Shown here: in pieces, positions 7,471 to 18,078 of the stretch
How positions within the stretch are numbered: the stretch's first letter is position 1
Layout of the letters: the number at the start of each line of letters is the position of its first letter
NCBI RefSeq assembly: GCF_027270315.1
Contig: NZ_CP114413.1
Span: forward strand, 5,642,001-5,706,000
From: Streptomyces cinnabarinus
Lineage (GTDB): Bacteria > Actinomycetota > Actinomycetes > Streptomycetales > Streptomycetaceae
Reading direction: 5' to 3'
Length of the DNA: 64,000 nt
Program-made: the position numbers and the translations under genes
Notes under the pieces: generated by a model
Database searches by the model: none
Told to the model about the DNA's origin: nothing
Seen by the model: the letters and a program-made list of their open reading frames with translations, nothing else

Positions 7471-8442
7471 CTACCGCGCGTGCTCGGCCAGTGACAGCAG
7501 CAGGTGCGCCGACTCCGGCCGTACGTGGTCGGAGTGGGCGCCCGACCAGCCGCGCCGCCGGACGTACACCTGCGAGGCGTCGACGCTGACGAACCGGTGG
7601 TCGAGCTCCTGGTGCGGATACGGCTCGCCCGCCCCGCGCAGCCGGATCGCGGAGACCGGCGCGGGCGCGGTGCCGATGCCCCCGTGCCCGACCCCCGCCC
7701 GCCTCTCGGCGAGCCCGTGCCAGAACCCGGTGGCGAGGTCGGCCCGCGCGTGGGTCGCCACGACCGGGCCGTGCAGCGGCGCCCCGTCGAGCGCGTTGAA
7801 CAGGGTCGAGAAGGCGTCGCGCGGCGCGGCCATCTGGAACAGCAGCATCGAGTCCGCGGTGAACGGCCGGTCCGGCGGCCGGGGCGTGCTCCAGCCCAGC
7901 GTGTCCGGCCCCTCCGCCGCCCACCGCACCGCCTCGCACAGGACGCGGCACCCGAAGGAGTGCCCGACCAGGTGCAGGTACTGTCCCTCCCGCGTGGCGA
8001 GCACGGGCGGCGCCGCCGGATCGCCGCGGAGGGCGTCGACGTACCCCAGCAGCCGGCCCAGGACCCGGCCCGCGTGGCCCTCCGTGCTCAGGGCGTGTGT
8101 GCGGGCGCGCATCCTCCGGTACTCGCGCATCCCCCGGCGCTTTCCCGAGGGCCAGCACAGCAGGACCGTCCACGGCCGCCACTCGGGCAGCCCCGGGTAG
8201 CGCTCGGGGGAGTACCGCTCGGCCGCGTGCGCCAGCAGGCCGTCGAGCATCGCTCGGGCGTCCTCGGGCGGGGTGCGCCAGCCGTGCGCGTACACCAGCA
8301 GATCGGTGGCCCACTCGGGTGGGGTCAGCTCCTCGGTGAAGTGGTCGAGCAGCCGGTCGGCGGGCACGGGCCGCAGTCCGTGCGCGGTCTCCTCCAGCAG
8401 CCGGCCGTCGGCCCCGAGGCGCACCACCCGCACCTCGCTCAT
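7471..8442 (-). CDS. alpha/beta-hydrolase-fold protein, last gene of STAND-CHAT operon
   Basis: The 323-residue protein looks like an alpha/beta hydrolase of the lipase/DUF900-like type. It shows an oxyanion strand LLVYAHGW (about 48-55), the nucleophile elbow LHLVGHSFGCRV with Ser162, a conserved WPSG segment at 97-100 and a likely catalytic histidine in WSGAHSDH near residue 303. There is no signal peptide, so it acts in the cytosol or at the inner membrane face. Its ATG overlaps the stop of the CHAT-protease gene (ATGA), so it is made together with that protease. The substrate is unknown; a lipid or acyl ester would suit a membrane-damaging or signalling effector, which is inference from context. 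It ends 15 bases from a convergent gene. Confidence 0.8.
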   Translation of the reverse strand: MSEVRVVRLGADGRLLEETAHGLRPVPADRLLDHFTEELTPPEWATDLLVYAHGWRTPPEDARAMLDGLLAHAAERYSPERYPGLPEWRPWTVLLCWPSGKRRGMREYRRMRARTHALSTEGHAGRVLGRLLGYVDALRGDPAAPPVLATREGQYLHLVGHSFGCRVLCEAVRWAAEGPDTLGWSTPRPPDRPFTADSMLLFQMAAPRDAFSTLFNALDGAPLHGPVVATHARADLATGFWHGLAERRAGVGHGGIGTAPAPVSAIRLRGAGEPYPHQELDHRFVSVDASQVYVRRRGWSGAHSDHVRPESAHLLLSLAEHAR

Positions 8443-9728
8443 CCGGCGCTCTCCTGTCCGGCGGCGCGTTCCAGCCGGGTGTCCATGCCGCTGTGCAGGG
8501 TGTAGGCGAAGCCGAGGGGATTGCGCAGGACATCGGCGAAGTGGCGGGCGACGGCGTGCGCGATGTCGCCCGCCGTCCCGGTGCCGTGCAGATAGCGGCT
8601 CAGGAACTCCAGCGCGTACTCGGCCGCGAACATCTGCGGCATCTCGATCTGCGGGCCCAGCACACCCCGGGCGCCCGCCTCGATCAGCGCCACGCTCAGG
8701 AACTTGTGGTCGCCGCCCTCCGGCACCCCGGCATGACAGGCGTTCAGCACAACGAACGGCTGGAAGGGGCTGTCGCTGCCGTACTCGCGTCTGCGGTCCC
8801 GTACCGTCTGCGCGTCGATGGTCTTCCTGTCGGTCAGCCTGAGGGCGAGGGAGGCGGGCTGGGCGCCGTTGGGGACGTAGTGGCCGTGGCACCAGAAATA
8901 CATGACCTGCTCGCAGAGGTCCTCCTGGTCCAGGGCGTCCACCAGCTCGCCGCGCGTCGTGCGCTCCACGAACCGGGTGCCCTTGGCCAGCACGGCGGCG
9001 ACGTCCGCGGCGCGGGTACGGCCCCTGCGGTCGAGGCGGGTGTCGTGGTTGAGGCTCACGGCCGGGACGTCCGGGGCCTCGCGCAGCCCGCCGACCCACG
9101 GGTAGTGGCCGCCGGTCTGCTCGATCTGGTGGCGGTGGCCGAGGAAGCGGCGGAACAGCCAGGACAGCGTTCCGTCGTCCTTCGGATCGTACGGAACCTG
9201 GTTCCGCTGCAGGCACACCATGGGCCACGGCACATGCAGGTCCGAGTCGAAGCGGACCCGCAGCCCCTCGCGGCTGCCGAGCGCCTCGGTGAGATAGCCG
9301 CGGAAGCGTACGACCCGCTCGTCCGCGCTGCCCAGAAGGGTGCCGTGCAGCAACTCCGAGCCCACCAGGGCCAGTTCGCTGACGATGCCGTGCACCTCAG
9401 CGACCGGGCGGGAACGCAGGTCCACGAGGGTCGCGTACGCGTTCTCGGGTTCGTCGTCCGGCTGATGGTCGACGAAGTGTTCCTTCCACTGCCTGCACAG
9501 CCGGGCCGATGCCGCGCGTACGTCGGCCGGGCGCACCGACAGGTCGACGCAGTGCTCGGTGCCGTGCAGCGAGGGCACGGCGGGGCCGTACAGCCGGGCG
9601 CGGATCCGGTCCTCGCCCAGGCTGTCCAGGGTGACGGTGATGTCCGGGCCGCGGGTCAGCCGGTCGGGGAGGGCGGTGAAGCCGCGGCTGGGGTCCTGTA
9701 CGACTCGCACATGGAGTTCGGTGGCCAT
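8439..9728 (-). CDS. CHAT-domain (caspase-like) protease
   Basis: This 429-residue protein carries a CHAT peptidase domain in its C-terminal two thirds. The catalytic histidine is in MYFWCHGHY (His281) and the catalytic cysteine in FVVLNACHAG (Cys331), with the usual following helices DHKFLSVALIEAGARGVLG, so the protease appears intact. The N-terminal about 80 residues form a separate beta-rich module (VRVVQDPSRGFTALPDRLTR) without a known match. CHAT proteases cleave partner proteins after activation by a sensor; here the two upstream STAND ATPases are the likely sensors and the coupled hydrolase a candidate target. It begins 6 bases after the stop of the second STAND gene. Confidence 0.88.
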   Translation of the reverse strand: MATELHVRVVQDPSRGFTALPDRLTRGPDITVTLDSLGEDRIRARLYGPAVPSLHGTEHCVDLSVRPADVRAASARLCRQWKEHFVDHQPDDEPENAYATLVDLRSRPVAEVHGIVSELALVGSELLHGTLLGSADERVVRFRGYLTEALGSREGLRVRFDSDLHVPWPMVCLQRNQVPYDPKDDGTLSWLFRRFLGHRHQIEQTGGHYPWVGGLREAPDVPAVSLNHDTRLDRRGRTRAADVAAVLAKGTRFVERTTRGELVDALDQEDLCEQVMYFWCHGHYVPNGAQPASLALRLTDRKTIDAQTVRDRRREYGSDSPFQPFVVLNACHAGVPEGGDHKFLSVALIEAGARGVLGPQIEMPQMFAAEYALEFLSRYLHGTGTAGDIAHAVARHFADVLRNPLGFAYTLHSGMDTRLERAAGQESAG

Positions 9729-9734
9729 GGCGGG

Positions 9735-12500
9735 CTACCGGCCGCGCGGGATGGCGGCGTGCGGTGCCGCGTGGCTGCCGGGCCGGTCGCTGTCGAGGAT
9801 GTCGAGCTCTGTTTCCACTTGTTGCAGGACCGTCCCGGTGCGTTCGAGGGCGATGGTGAACCGGAGGCGGTGGGTTCCGGTGCGGTGCGGGGTGAAGTCG
9901 AACTCGGCGCCGTGGGCCTGCTCTTGGGAAGGGCGCAGAAGCGCTGACGGCGGTTCCAGGGAAGCGCGGGTCAGGGGGAGGGCGGTGGCGGTCAGCCAGG
10001 GCGCGGACCGGAGGCCGGCCGCCCACGGGTGGCCCGGCTCCGGGGAGACGCGCAGGAGGAGACGGGCAGTGGTGTCGGCGGCGGGGGAGTCGTCGAGGAG
10101 GGTGATCCGGACACGGCATCGGGGGTGGCCCGGGGTGCCGGGGAGGGAATCCGTGCGGACAGGCGTGTGGTGGGTGAGGACGAGGTCGCGGGCGGCGGGC
10201 GGGATGCCGGTGGCGACCCCGCTCTCCATGAACGCGCCGATGGCCGCGATCAGTTCGCTCGCCCGCGGAACGCGGGCCGGCAGCAGGCCGGCGATGCGGT
10301 CGTAGTCGTCCGGGCCCGGCGGTCCGCCACGCACGACGAGGAGGGCACTCCGCCACGCCTGCCCGGTCAGGTCGTCCAGCAGGTCGAAGTCGGCGCTCGC
10401 CATGCTCGCGAACGCGCTCGACATCTCCTTCCCGGGGATCCGTGCGGCGATCTCCAGATTCGTCCAGGCACGCCCGTGCGGACACCCGGTCGCGAGGAAC
10501 GCCCGCTGGACTTCCAGCCATTGGTCCAGGGAGCCGCCGCCCGGCGTGCCGGTCGGCCCCAGCGCCTTACGGTGCATGGTCCAGGCCTCCCCGAGGGCGT
10601 CCTGGCACTGCGAGAACAGCACGCCGGCCGTCGTCCACTGCGACCGTGCCTCCTGTGGCCGGCCGGCGGCCTCATGCGCATGCCCCAGCCAGAACAGGGT
10701 CCAGGCCATACCCCTGGTATCCCCGGCGGCCTCGTGTGCCGCGAAGGCGCCCCGTGCCGTGTGGAGAGCGGCATCGACGGCGCCGCTCCGCGTCCGCAGC
10801 CTGACCCGCTCGGTCTCCACCCAGTTCTGGCCGCGGATGTCACCGAGGGCGTCGAACAGCTCGTCGGCCTCTGCCAGCAGCTCCTCGGCCGCCGCGTCCA
10901 GTCCACGCAGCAGGTCCACCCGGGCCAGGTGCAGCAACGCCTGGCCGTGGCCGCGCCGGCAGTCGAAGGCCCGGTGCAGATCGGCGGAGAACCGCAGGTG
11001 ACGGGCGGCCTCGTCGACCTTGCCCTGGTCGCACAGTACGGCCCCGCGCACCAGGTGGTGCCAGGCCGAGTGGATGTCCTCCGCCGCGGGTGCCGTACCG
11101 AGATCGGTCAGGGCCGTGTCCAGACGACCGGCCGCGTGATGGTTCGCGGCGCTCTCGTGGGCGGCCTCCGGGCCGGGGTCGCCCTCGACCAGCAGCTGCG
11201 CCACGTCCGGCAGGCCCACCTCACGCGCGAGGGCGCACAGGGCCCGGCGCACCGCAGGGTGATCCCTCGACGAGCGGTACAGCCCCACGAGCCGGTGGGC
11301 GTCCCCGAGGAAGGCCAGGACCGTCGCCAGCGCACTGCTGAACAGCTCGTCCAGAGGATGCTTCCGCTGCTGCCTGACGTCGGCGGCCAGTCGCAGGAAC
11401 TCGTCCAGATGCGCGGCGAATACACGGGGGGCGAGCACGTCCGGAGGCTTGTCGTCGGAGAGCACGCGAGGGCGCCCGTCCAGCAGGCTCGCCGCGTCGT
11501 CGACGATCCGCGCGGCGGTCCCGGCCGGCTCCGGGCGCTCCCGGTAGCCCATCCGCCCGCGCATCGTCTGGCGCGCCGGTGCGGACAGCAGGAACATCTC
11601 ATCGGTGTCGCGCAGCCGCTGCACCAGCCCTCGCCGTACCAGGCCGGACACCGCGTTTCCCACGTCCACGGGCCGGACCGTCAGGATCGTGAAGGGAGCG
11701 CGGGACGGCCTTGCGGCCAGGACCTCCAGGAGCGTGAGCTCCTGGCTGGTGCAACCGAGCAGAGCGAGCTCGACCAGACCTTCCGGACTGCTCACCGCCC
11801 GGAGCCGATCGAGCGGCACATCGTGCGCGAGCGCGCCGGCCAGACGCACGAGCGACGGCAGTCCTCCCGTGGCGGACGGGACGAGCGATCCGCTCCCGGA
11901 CTTCTGGCAGAGCCGTGCGAAGAGTTCCGCGGCATCCTGCCCGTCGAGCGGCCCCACCTCGTGCAGCCGGTCGATGTTCCGCCATCCGCGCCGGCGGCGC
12001 GAGGTGACGATCACCGTCAGCCGGAGGCAGCCCCGTAACACCTTCAGCAGGGGGTGCGCGGCGGGACCGATGTCGTCCAGGACCACGATCCGCTCACGGA
12101 AGTGCTGCGCGCACTGCTCCCGCAGCAGTCGGCCGAACGCGCGGCCGGACTGGTGGGCCGCCCGCACGACCGGCACCTGCGGTGCCCCGCATTCCGCCAG
12201 CAGCCGGAGCAGCGTGCCCGGCACATCCACCGTGTCATCGCCGAGGCAGAGCCAGTGCACCGGAACGGGGTCCGCCCCCGAACGGCGGCGCTGCTCATGG
12301 CCCAGCCGCCGGGCCGCCTCGGCCGCCAGGGCCGACTTGCCTACGCCGGGCGGGCCGTGCAGGACGTGCACGGAGGTGTGGCTCGCCCGCCCGTCGGGGC
12401 CGGTGGGCACGCCACCGAGGACCGAGAGGAGTTCGGGCTCCCGCCCCACAAACCCGTCCCGGTCCGGGGACGGCGACGGTTTACGCAGGTCAAACGCCAC
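9735..12500 (-). CDS. STAND NTPase with TPRs and C-terminal beta domain
   Basis: The 921-residue protein starts with an NB-ARC/AAA-like module: FVGREPELL entry motif (17-25), Walker A GPPGVGKSA (49-57), Walker B RIVVLDDIG (137-145), the arginine-sensor strand TVIVTSR (162-168) and GGLPSLVRLAG (212-222). Roughly residues 440-720 are helical repeats of TPR type, for example GQALLHLARVDLLRGLDAAA and MAWTLFWLGHAHEAAGRPQE. The last about 150 residues are predicted beta-sandwich. STAND ATPases oligomerise on ligand binding and activate linked effectors. Its start overlaps the upstream STAND gene by 11 bases and the CHAT gene follows after 6, so all are one transcript. The ligand is unknown. Confidence 0.85.
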   Translation of the reverse strand: MAFDLRKPSPSPDRDGFVGREPELLSVLGGVPTGPDGRASHTSVHVLHGPPGVGKSALAAEAARRLGHEQRRRSGADPVPVHWLCLGDDTVDVPGTLLRLLAECGAPQVPVVRAAHQSGRAFGRLLREQCAQHFRERIVVLDDIGPAAHPLLKVLRGCLRLTVIVTSRRRRGWRNIDRLHEVGPLDGQDAAELFARLCQKSGSGSLVPSATGGLPSLVRLAGALAHDVPLDRLRAVSSPEGLVELALLGCTSQELTLLEVLAARPSRAPFTILTVRPVDVGNAVSGLVRRGLVQRLRDTDEMFLLSAPARQTMRGRMGYRERPEPAGTAARIVDDAASLLDGRPRVLSDDKPPDVLAPRVFAAHLDEFLRLAADVRQQRKHPLDELFSSALATVLAFLGDAHRLVGLYRSSRDHPAVRRALCALAREVGLPDVAQLLVEGDPGPEAAHESAANHHAAGRLDTALTDLGTAPAAEDIHSAWHHLVRGAVLCDQGKVDEAARHLRFSADLHRAFDCRRGHGQALLHLARVDLLRGLDAAAEELLAEADELFDALGDIRGQNWVETERVRLRTRSGAVDAALHTARGAFAAHEAAGDTRGMAWTLFWLGHAHEAAGRPQEARSQWTTAGVLFSQCQDALGEAWTMHRKALGPTGTPGGGSLDQWLEVQRAFLATGCPHGRAWTNLEIAARIPGKEMSSAFASMASADFDLLDDLTGQAWRSALLVVRGGPPGPDDYDRIAGLLPARVPRASELIAAIGAFMESGVATGIPPAARDLVLTHHTPVRTDSLPGTPGHPRCRVRITLLDDSPAADTTARLLLRVSPEPGHPWAAGLRSAPWLTATALPLTRASLEPPSALLRPSQEQAHGAEFDFTPHRTGTHRLRFTIALERTGTVLQQVETELDILDSDRPGSHAAPHAAIPRGR

Positions 12501-15500
12501 TGGACCTCCCGGCGACCGTCACCGCCACCCCCATCACCTCCCGGGCATGCCGACTCGGCACCATCCCCAACCTCCAAGCCTGCCAGCCCGCCTCCAGGTT
12601 CACGCCCCGTTCCAGCAGAAGTCGGTACGCGCCTACGTACTCCTCCAGCTTCTCGTCCCGCGCCCCATGGCCGCCCCGCGCCAACTGCGCCAGCTCCTCC
12701 TGGGCCACCGCCGTGCCGACCTCGACGCCGCCCGGTGCCGCGTACGGCAGCAGCGTGCAGCGCAGGAAGCGGGACCAGTCCTCGCCCCGCCGGTCGCCGT
12801 AGGAGGTGAACAGGGCCGTCGCCTCGTCACACAGCGAAAGTGCCTGCTGGGTACGGGCGTTGCCGGCGTCCACCACCGCCAGCTCCAGGCAGGTCCAGGC
12901 CTCGCCGTGGGCGACCCCGATGCGCTGGAAGTCCGCCCGCGCGTCCACCAGGAGCTGGCGGGCGAAGCCCGAGTTCCTGAGCGAACCCGTCTGGGCGGCG
13001 CGCAGGTCCCGCGTCGCCCGTGCCGAGTGGTGGCGGGCGCACGCGAGGCCGTACACGTCCCGCATCCGGGAGAACATCGTGCGGGAGCGTTCCAGTTCGC
13101 GGACCGCCTGGTCCAGGCTGCCGGTCTCCTCCAGGGCCTGGCCCAGGTAGTACAGCGTCCACGCCTCGCCGCGCGCGTCCTCGTTCTCCCGGTGCCGGGA
13201 CGCCGCCTGGCGCAGGCCGTCGACCGCCGGCGAGGGGTCGCCGTCGACCAGCCGGGCGCGGGCCAGCTGGGTCAGCGCCCAGGCCTCGCCGCGCGCGTCA
13301 CGGGTGCGGCCGTACAGGTCGAGGGCGGTGCGCAACTCCCGCTCCGCGCGCGGTACGTCGCCCATGCGCAGGCCGAGCTGGCCGAGCTGGAAGTGCGCCC
13401 AGGCCTCGCCGTGCACCGACTCGCCCGCGCGGTGCAGGTCCAGGGAGCGGGTCAGCAGGTCCAGGGCCTCGGAGAGGTGGGCCCGGTCGCGTTCGACGGC
13501 CGCCAGGGCGTGCATCGTCCAGGCGCGGTCGGTGGCGAGCTGGGGCGGGGCCTGGAGGTCGAGGGCCTCGCGGAGCTTGCGCGCGGCCTCCGTCAACTGG
13601 CCCTGGTGGTGCAGGGTGATGCCGAGGGAGCACAGGGCGCGGGCCGCTCCGGCGTCCTGGTGGGCCTCCAGGTAGAGGTCGACCACCGACGCCAGTGTCG
13701 TACGCGCCTTGTCCAGCTCGCCCAGCTGCCGGGCCGCGATGCCGGTGCGCCACTGCACCGAGCGCATCAGCAGGCCCTGGTCCACCGCCTGGGCCAGTTC
13801 GCTGATCTCGCCCAGCCGGTACAGGTCGCCGCGCAGCAGGCAGTAGTCGCACAGGGCGCCCAGCAGTTCCAGCACCGCCGACTGGTTGACGCCCTCCGCG
13901 TGCCGCAGCGCGGAGGTGATGAAGCTGGACTCGTCGTCGAGCCAGCGCAGCGCGTCGTCGAGGGAGGTGAAGCCGTGCGGGCTGAAGCGGTCGGAGCGGG
14001 TGGACATGTTGCCGTCGACCAGGCGCAGGACCGAGTCGGCGAGGTCGGCGTAGTTGACGATCAGGCGTTCCTGGGCCGAGGTGCGTTCGGCGGGCTCCTC
14101 CTCGTCGAGGAGGCGGGCGTGGGCGAAGGCGCGGACCAGTTCGTGCAGCCGGTAGCGGCTGCCGCGGACGTGGTCGATCAGGCCCGCCTCGGCGAGGGCC
14201 GCCAGATGACGGGTGGCCTCCGCCTCGTCGGTCGCCAGCAGCGCGGCGGCCGCCGCGGCGCCCAGCGAGGCCCGTCCGGCCAGCGCGAGGCGGCGCAGGA
14301 GACGGCGGGCCGGCTCGGACTGGTCGGTGTAGCGCAGCCACAGCACCCGCTCGACCGGTTCGACGGGGCCGTACGCGCCCAGATCGGTGGCCAGGCGCCG
14401 GGGTGAGCGGGGGCCCAGGGAGGAGCCCGCGATGCGCAGGGCCAGGGGGAGTCCGCCGCACAACCGGCGGATCCCGTCGGCGGATTCGGCGTCGTAGGGG
14501 CCCGAGGCGTCCTGGGCCACCGCGCCCAGCAGCTCCTCCGCGCCCGCCTCGTCCAGGGGCTCCACCGGAAGCTGGTGGACCCAGGCGACATGGTCGTCGG
14601 GCAGGGCGAGCGGCTCGCGCGCGGTGACCAGCACCAGGCTGTCGGAGCGCTCCGGCAGCAGGGTGCGGATCTGCTCCGGGTCGTGGGCGTCGTCGAGGAC
14701 GACGGTGACCGGCAGCCCGGTCAGATGCTGGTGGTACAGCTCGCTGAGCCGTTTGACCTGCTGGTCGGGGGCGGTGCGCTCGCGGAAGAGCAGTTGCTCG
14801 CGCGGGGCGCCGAGCCGGTTCAGCAGATGCAGCAGGGCGTCCCGGGTGGACAGCGGCGGCTCGTCGCCGCTGTCGCCGCGCAGGTCCACCACGCAGGCGC
14901 CGCGGAACTGGTCCTTCAGATCATGGGCCGCCCGCACCGCGAGCGCCGTACGGCCACTGCCGGGCGCCCCGTGCAGCACCACGACCGTGGGCCGGGTCTC
15001 GGTGCTCGCGCGGGCTGCCTGTACCCACTGCCCGATCCGCCCCAGCTCCTGCCGCCGCCCGGCGAACACCCCGGCCGGTTCGGGGAGTTGGCCGAGCGAC
15101 TGCTCCAGGACGGTGCGCCTGCGCGCCGCCGCGCTCTTGTCGGTGCCGCGCAGCGGCGGGGCCGACCCCGTCGACGCGCTCAGCACCCGCTGCTGGTCGA
15201 GGAAGGGCCGGATGCCGCGTACCTCCAGCGCGGTCAGCCAGGCCAGCCGCAACTGCTCGGGCCCGCCCGGCTGTCCGACCGCCCCGGCCTGGTGGTGCGC
15301 GGCCGGCAGATGGGTCCCGGCCACCTTCACCACGGTCGCCACGGCGCCGACCACCCCGGCGGTCACGCCCGCGCCCACCGCCGTACCCATACCGGTGCCG
15401 AGCGCCAGGTCGGCGACCGCGGCGGTGATCCCCGCGACGCCCGCCACCAGCAGCGGAGTGCCGCCGCCGTCGCGGGCGTAGCGCTGGCCGAAGGTGAGCC

Positions 15501-15696
15501 GGCCGGCCTGTGTCTCGTCCAGCGCGCTGGTGTACGTCTCGTACTCCTCGGCCGCGGTCTGCGCCATGGCGTCCAGCGCGCCCCGCGCCCGGGACAGCAG
15601 TACGTTCCCGTCGGTGCGTCCGCCCGAGCGGCGCACCTCCTCCTCCACGGCCCGAGCCAACAGCCGCTCGGCCTCTGTCCGATGGCTGTCCCGCAT
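12490..15696 (-). CDS. STAND NTPase with N-terminal glycine-zipper segment and TPRs
   Basis: The 1068-residue protein is the first gene of the operon. A helical start (1-75) is followed by a hydrophobic, glycine-rich stretch at about 81-130 with repeated GxxxG spacing (GTGMGTAVGAGVTAGVVGAV). The NTPase core has FAGRRQELGRI (211-221), Walker A LHGAPGSGRTAL (241-252; the last residues are RT instead of KT or KS), Walker B TVVLDDAHD (331-339), LVTARE (356-361), GGLPLAL (414-420) and an MHD-like LHELVRAFA (517-525). Helical TPR-type repeats with a recurring GEAW motif fill about 540-1020. The ATG at 15696 follows GGAGGGGGAAG; the longer open frame to 15951 is rejected. It is divergent from the YyaL gene. 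Confidence 0.85.
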   Translation of the reverse strand: MRDSHRTEAERLLARAVEEEVRRSGGRTDGNVLLSRARGALDAMAQTAAEEYETYTSALDETQAGRLTFGQRYARDGGGTPLLVAGVAGITAAVADLALGTGMGTAVGAGVTAGVVGAVATVVKVAGTHLPAAHHQAGAVGQPGGPEQLRLAWLTALEVRGIRPFLDQQRVLSASTGSAPPLRGTDKSAAARRRTVLEQSLGQLPEPAGVFAGRRQELGRIGQWVQAARASTETRPTVVVLHGAPGSGRTALAVRAAHDLKDQFRGACVVDLRGDSGDEPPLSTRDALLHLLNRLGAPREQLLFRERTAPDQQVKRLSELYHQHLTGLPVTVVLDDAHDPEQIRTLLPERSDSLVLVTAREPLALPDDHVAWVHQLPVEPLDEAGAEELLGAVAQDASGPYDAESADGIRRLCGGLPLALRIAGSSLGPRSPRRLATDLGAYGPVEPVERVLWLRYTDQSEPARRLLRRLALAGRASLGAAAAAALLATDEAEATRHLAALAEAGLIDHVRGSRYRLHELVRAFAHARLLDEEEPAERTSAQERLIVNYADLADSVLRLVDGNMSTRSDRFSPHGFTSLDDALRWLDDESSFITSALRHAEGVNQSAVLELLGALCDYCLLRGDLYRLGEISELAQAVDQGLLMRSVQWRTGIAARQLGELDKARTTLASVVDLYLEAHQDAGAARALCSLGITLHHQGQLTEAARKLREALDLQAPPQLATDRAWTMHALAAVERDRAHLSEALDLLTRSLDLHRAGESVHGEAWAHFQLGQLGLRMGDVPRAERELRTALDLYGRTRDARGEAWALTQLARARLVDGDPSPAVDGLRQAASRHRENEDARGEAWTLYYLGQALEETGSLDQAVRELERSRTMFSRMRDVYGLACARHHSARATRDLRAAQTGSLRNSGFARQLLVDARADFQRIGVAHGEAWTCLELAVVDAGNARTQQALSLCDEATALFTSYGDRRGEDWSRFLRCTLLPYAAPGGVEVGTAVAQEELAQLARGGHGARDEKLEEYVGAYRLLLERGVNLEAGWQAWRLGMVPSRHAREVMGVAVTVAGRSSGV

Positions 15697-15835
15697 GTCA
15701 CTTCCCCCTCCGGCGGCAACGGCATTCTTGGTCAAGTGTGCTGCGGACGGGACGCCGTGGGGAGAGGGCCGGAAGATCGGGCTCGTGGGGTGTGCTGCGC
15801 TGTGCGGGCCCAGGTACTGCGGCAGGATGGACCCC

Positions 15836-17866
<2,031 letters not shown>

Positions 17867-17952
17867 AGCTTTGCGACAAGGTGCGGTCGGGGGCGTTCGC
17901 GGGCTGCCCAAATTGCGCGTGTGTTCGGTTAGATCCCGCTAGTCGCCGCACC

Positions 17953-17979
17953 GTTCCGAAACAAGCTATTTATCGGAAC
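17953..17979. promoter_or_regulatory. inverted repeat upstream of glycan operon
   Basis: GTTCCGA and TCGGAAC form perfect 7-bp arms separated by 13 bases, about 100 bases before the first glycosyltransferase gene. A TAATCT hexamer follows at 18007-18012 as a possible -10. The repeat could be an operator or a stem; the 213-base gap contains nothing else recognisable. Confidence 0.35.
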
Positions 17980-18078
17980 AGCTCCCGCGCTTCACACTTC
18001 CCCCCTAATCTCTGCACAGTGACGCGACGCGTGTGACTGCCCGTCGCGACAGGGGGTTTTGGGATCTGGGGGGATCTG

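Noticed and set aside
10029..14406. Long plus-strand frames across the STAND genes
   Set aside because: They are antisense shadows; the minus-strand frames contain intact NTPase motifs and overlapping starts.
15730..15735. TTGACC as a -35 for the STAND operon
   Set aside because: The matching -10 position would fall on the ribosome-binding site, so the transcript would begin too late.
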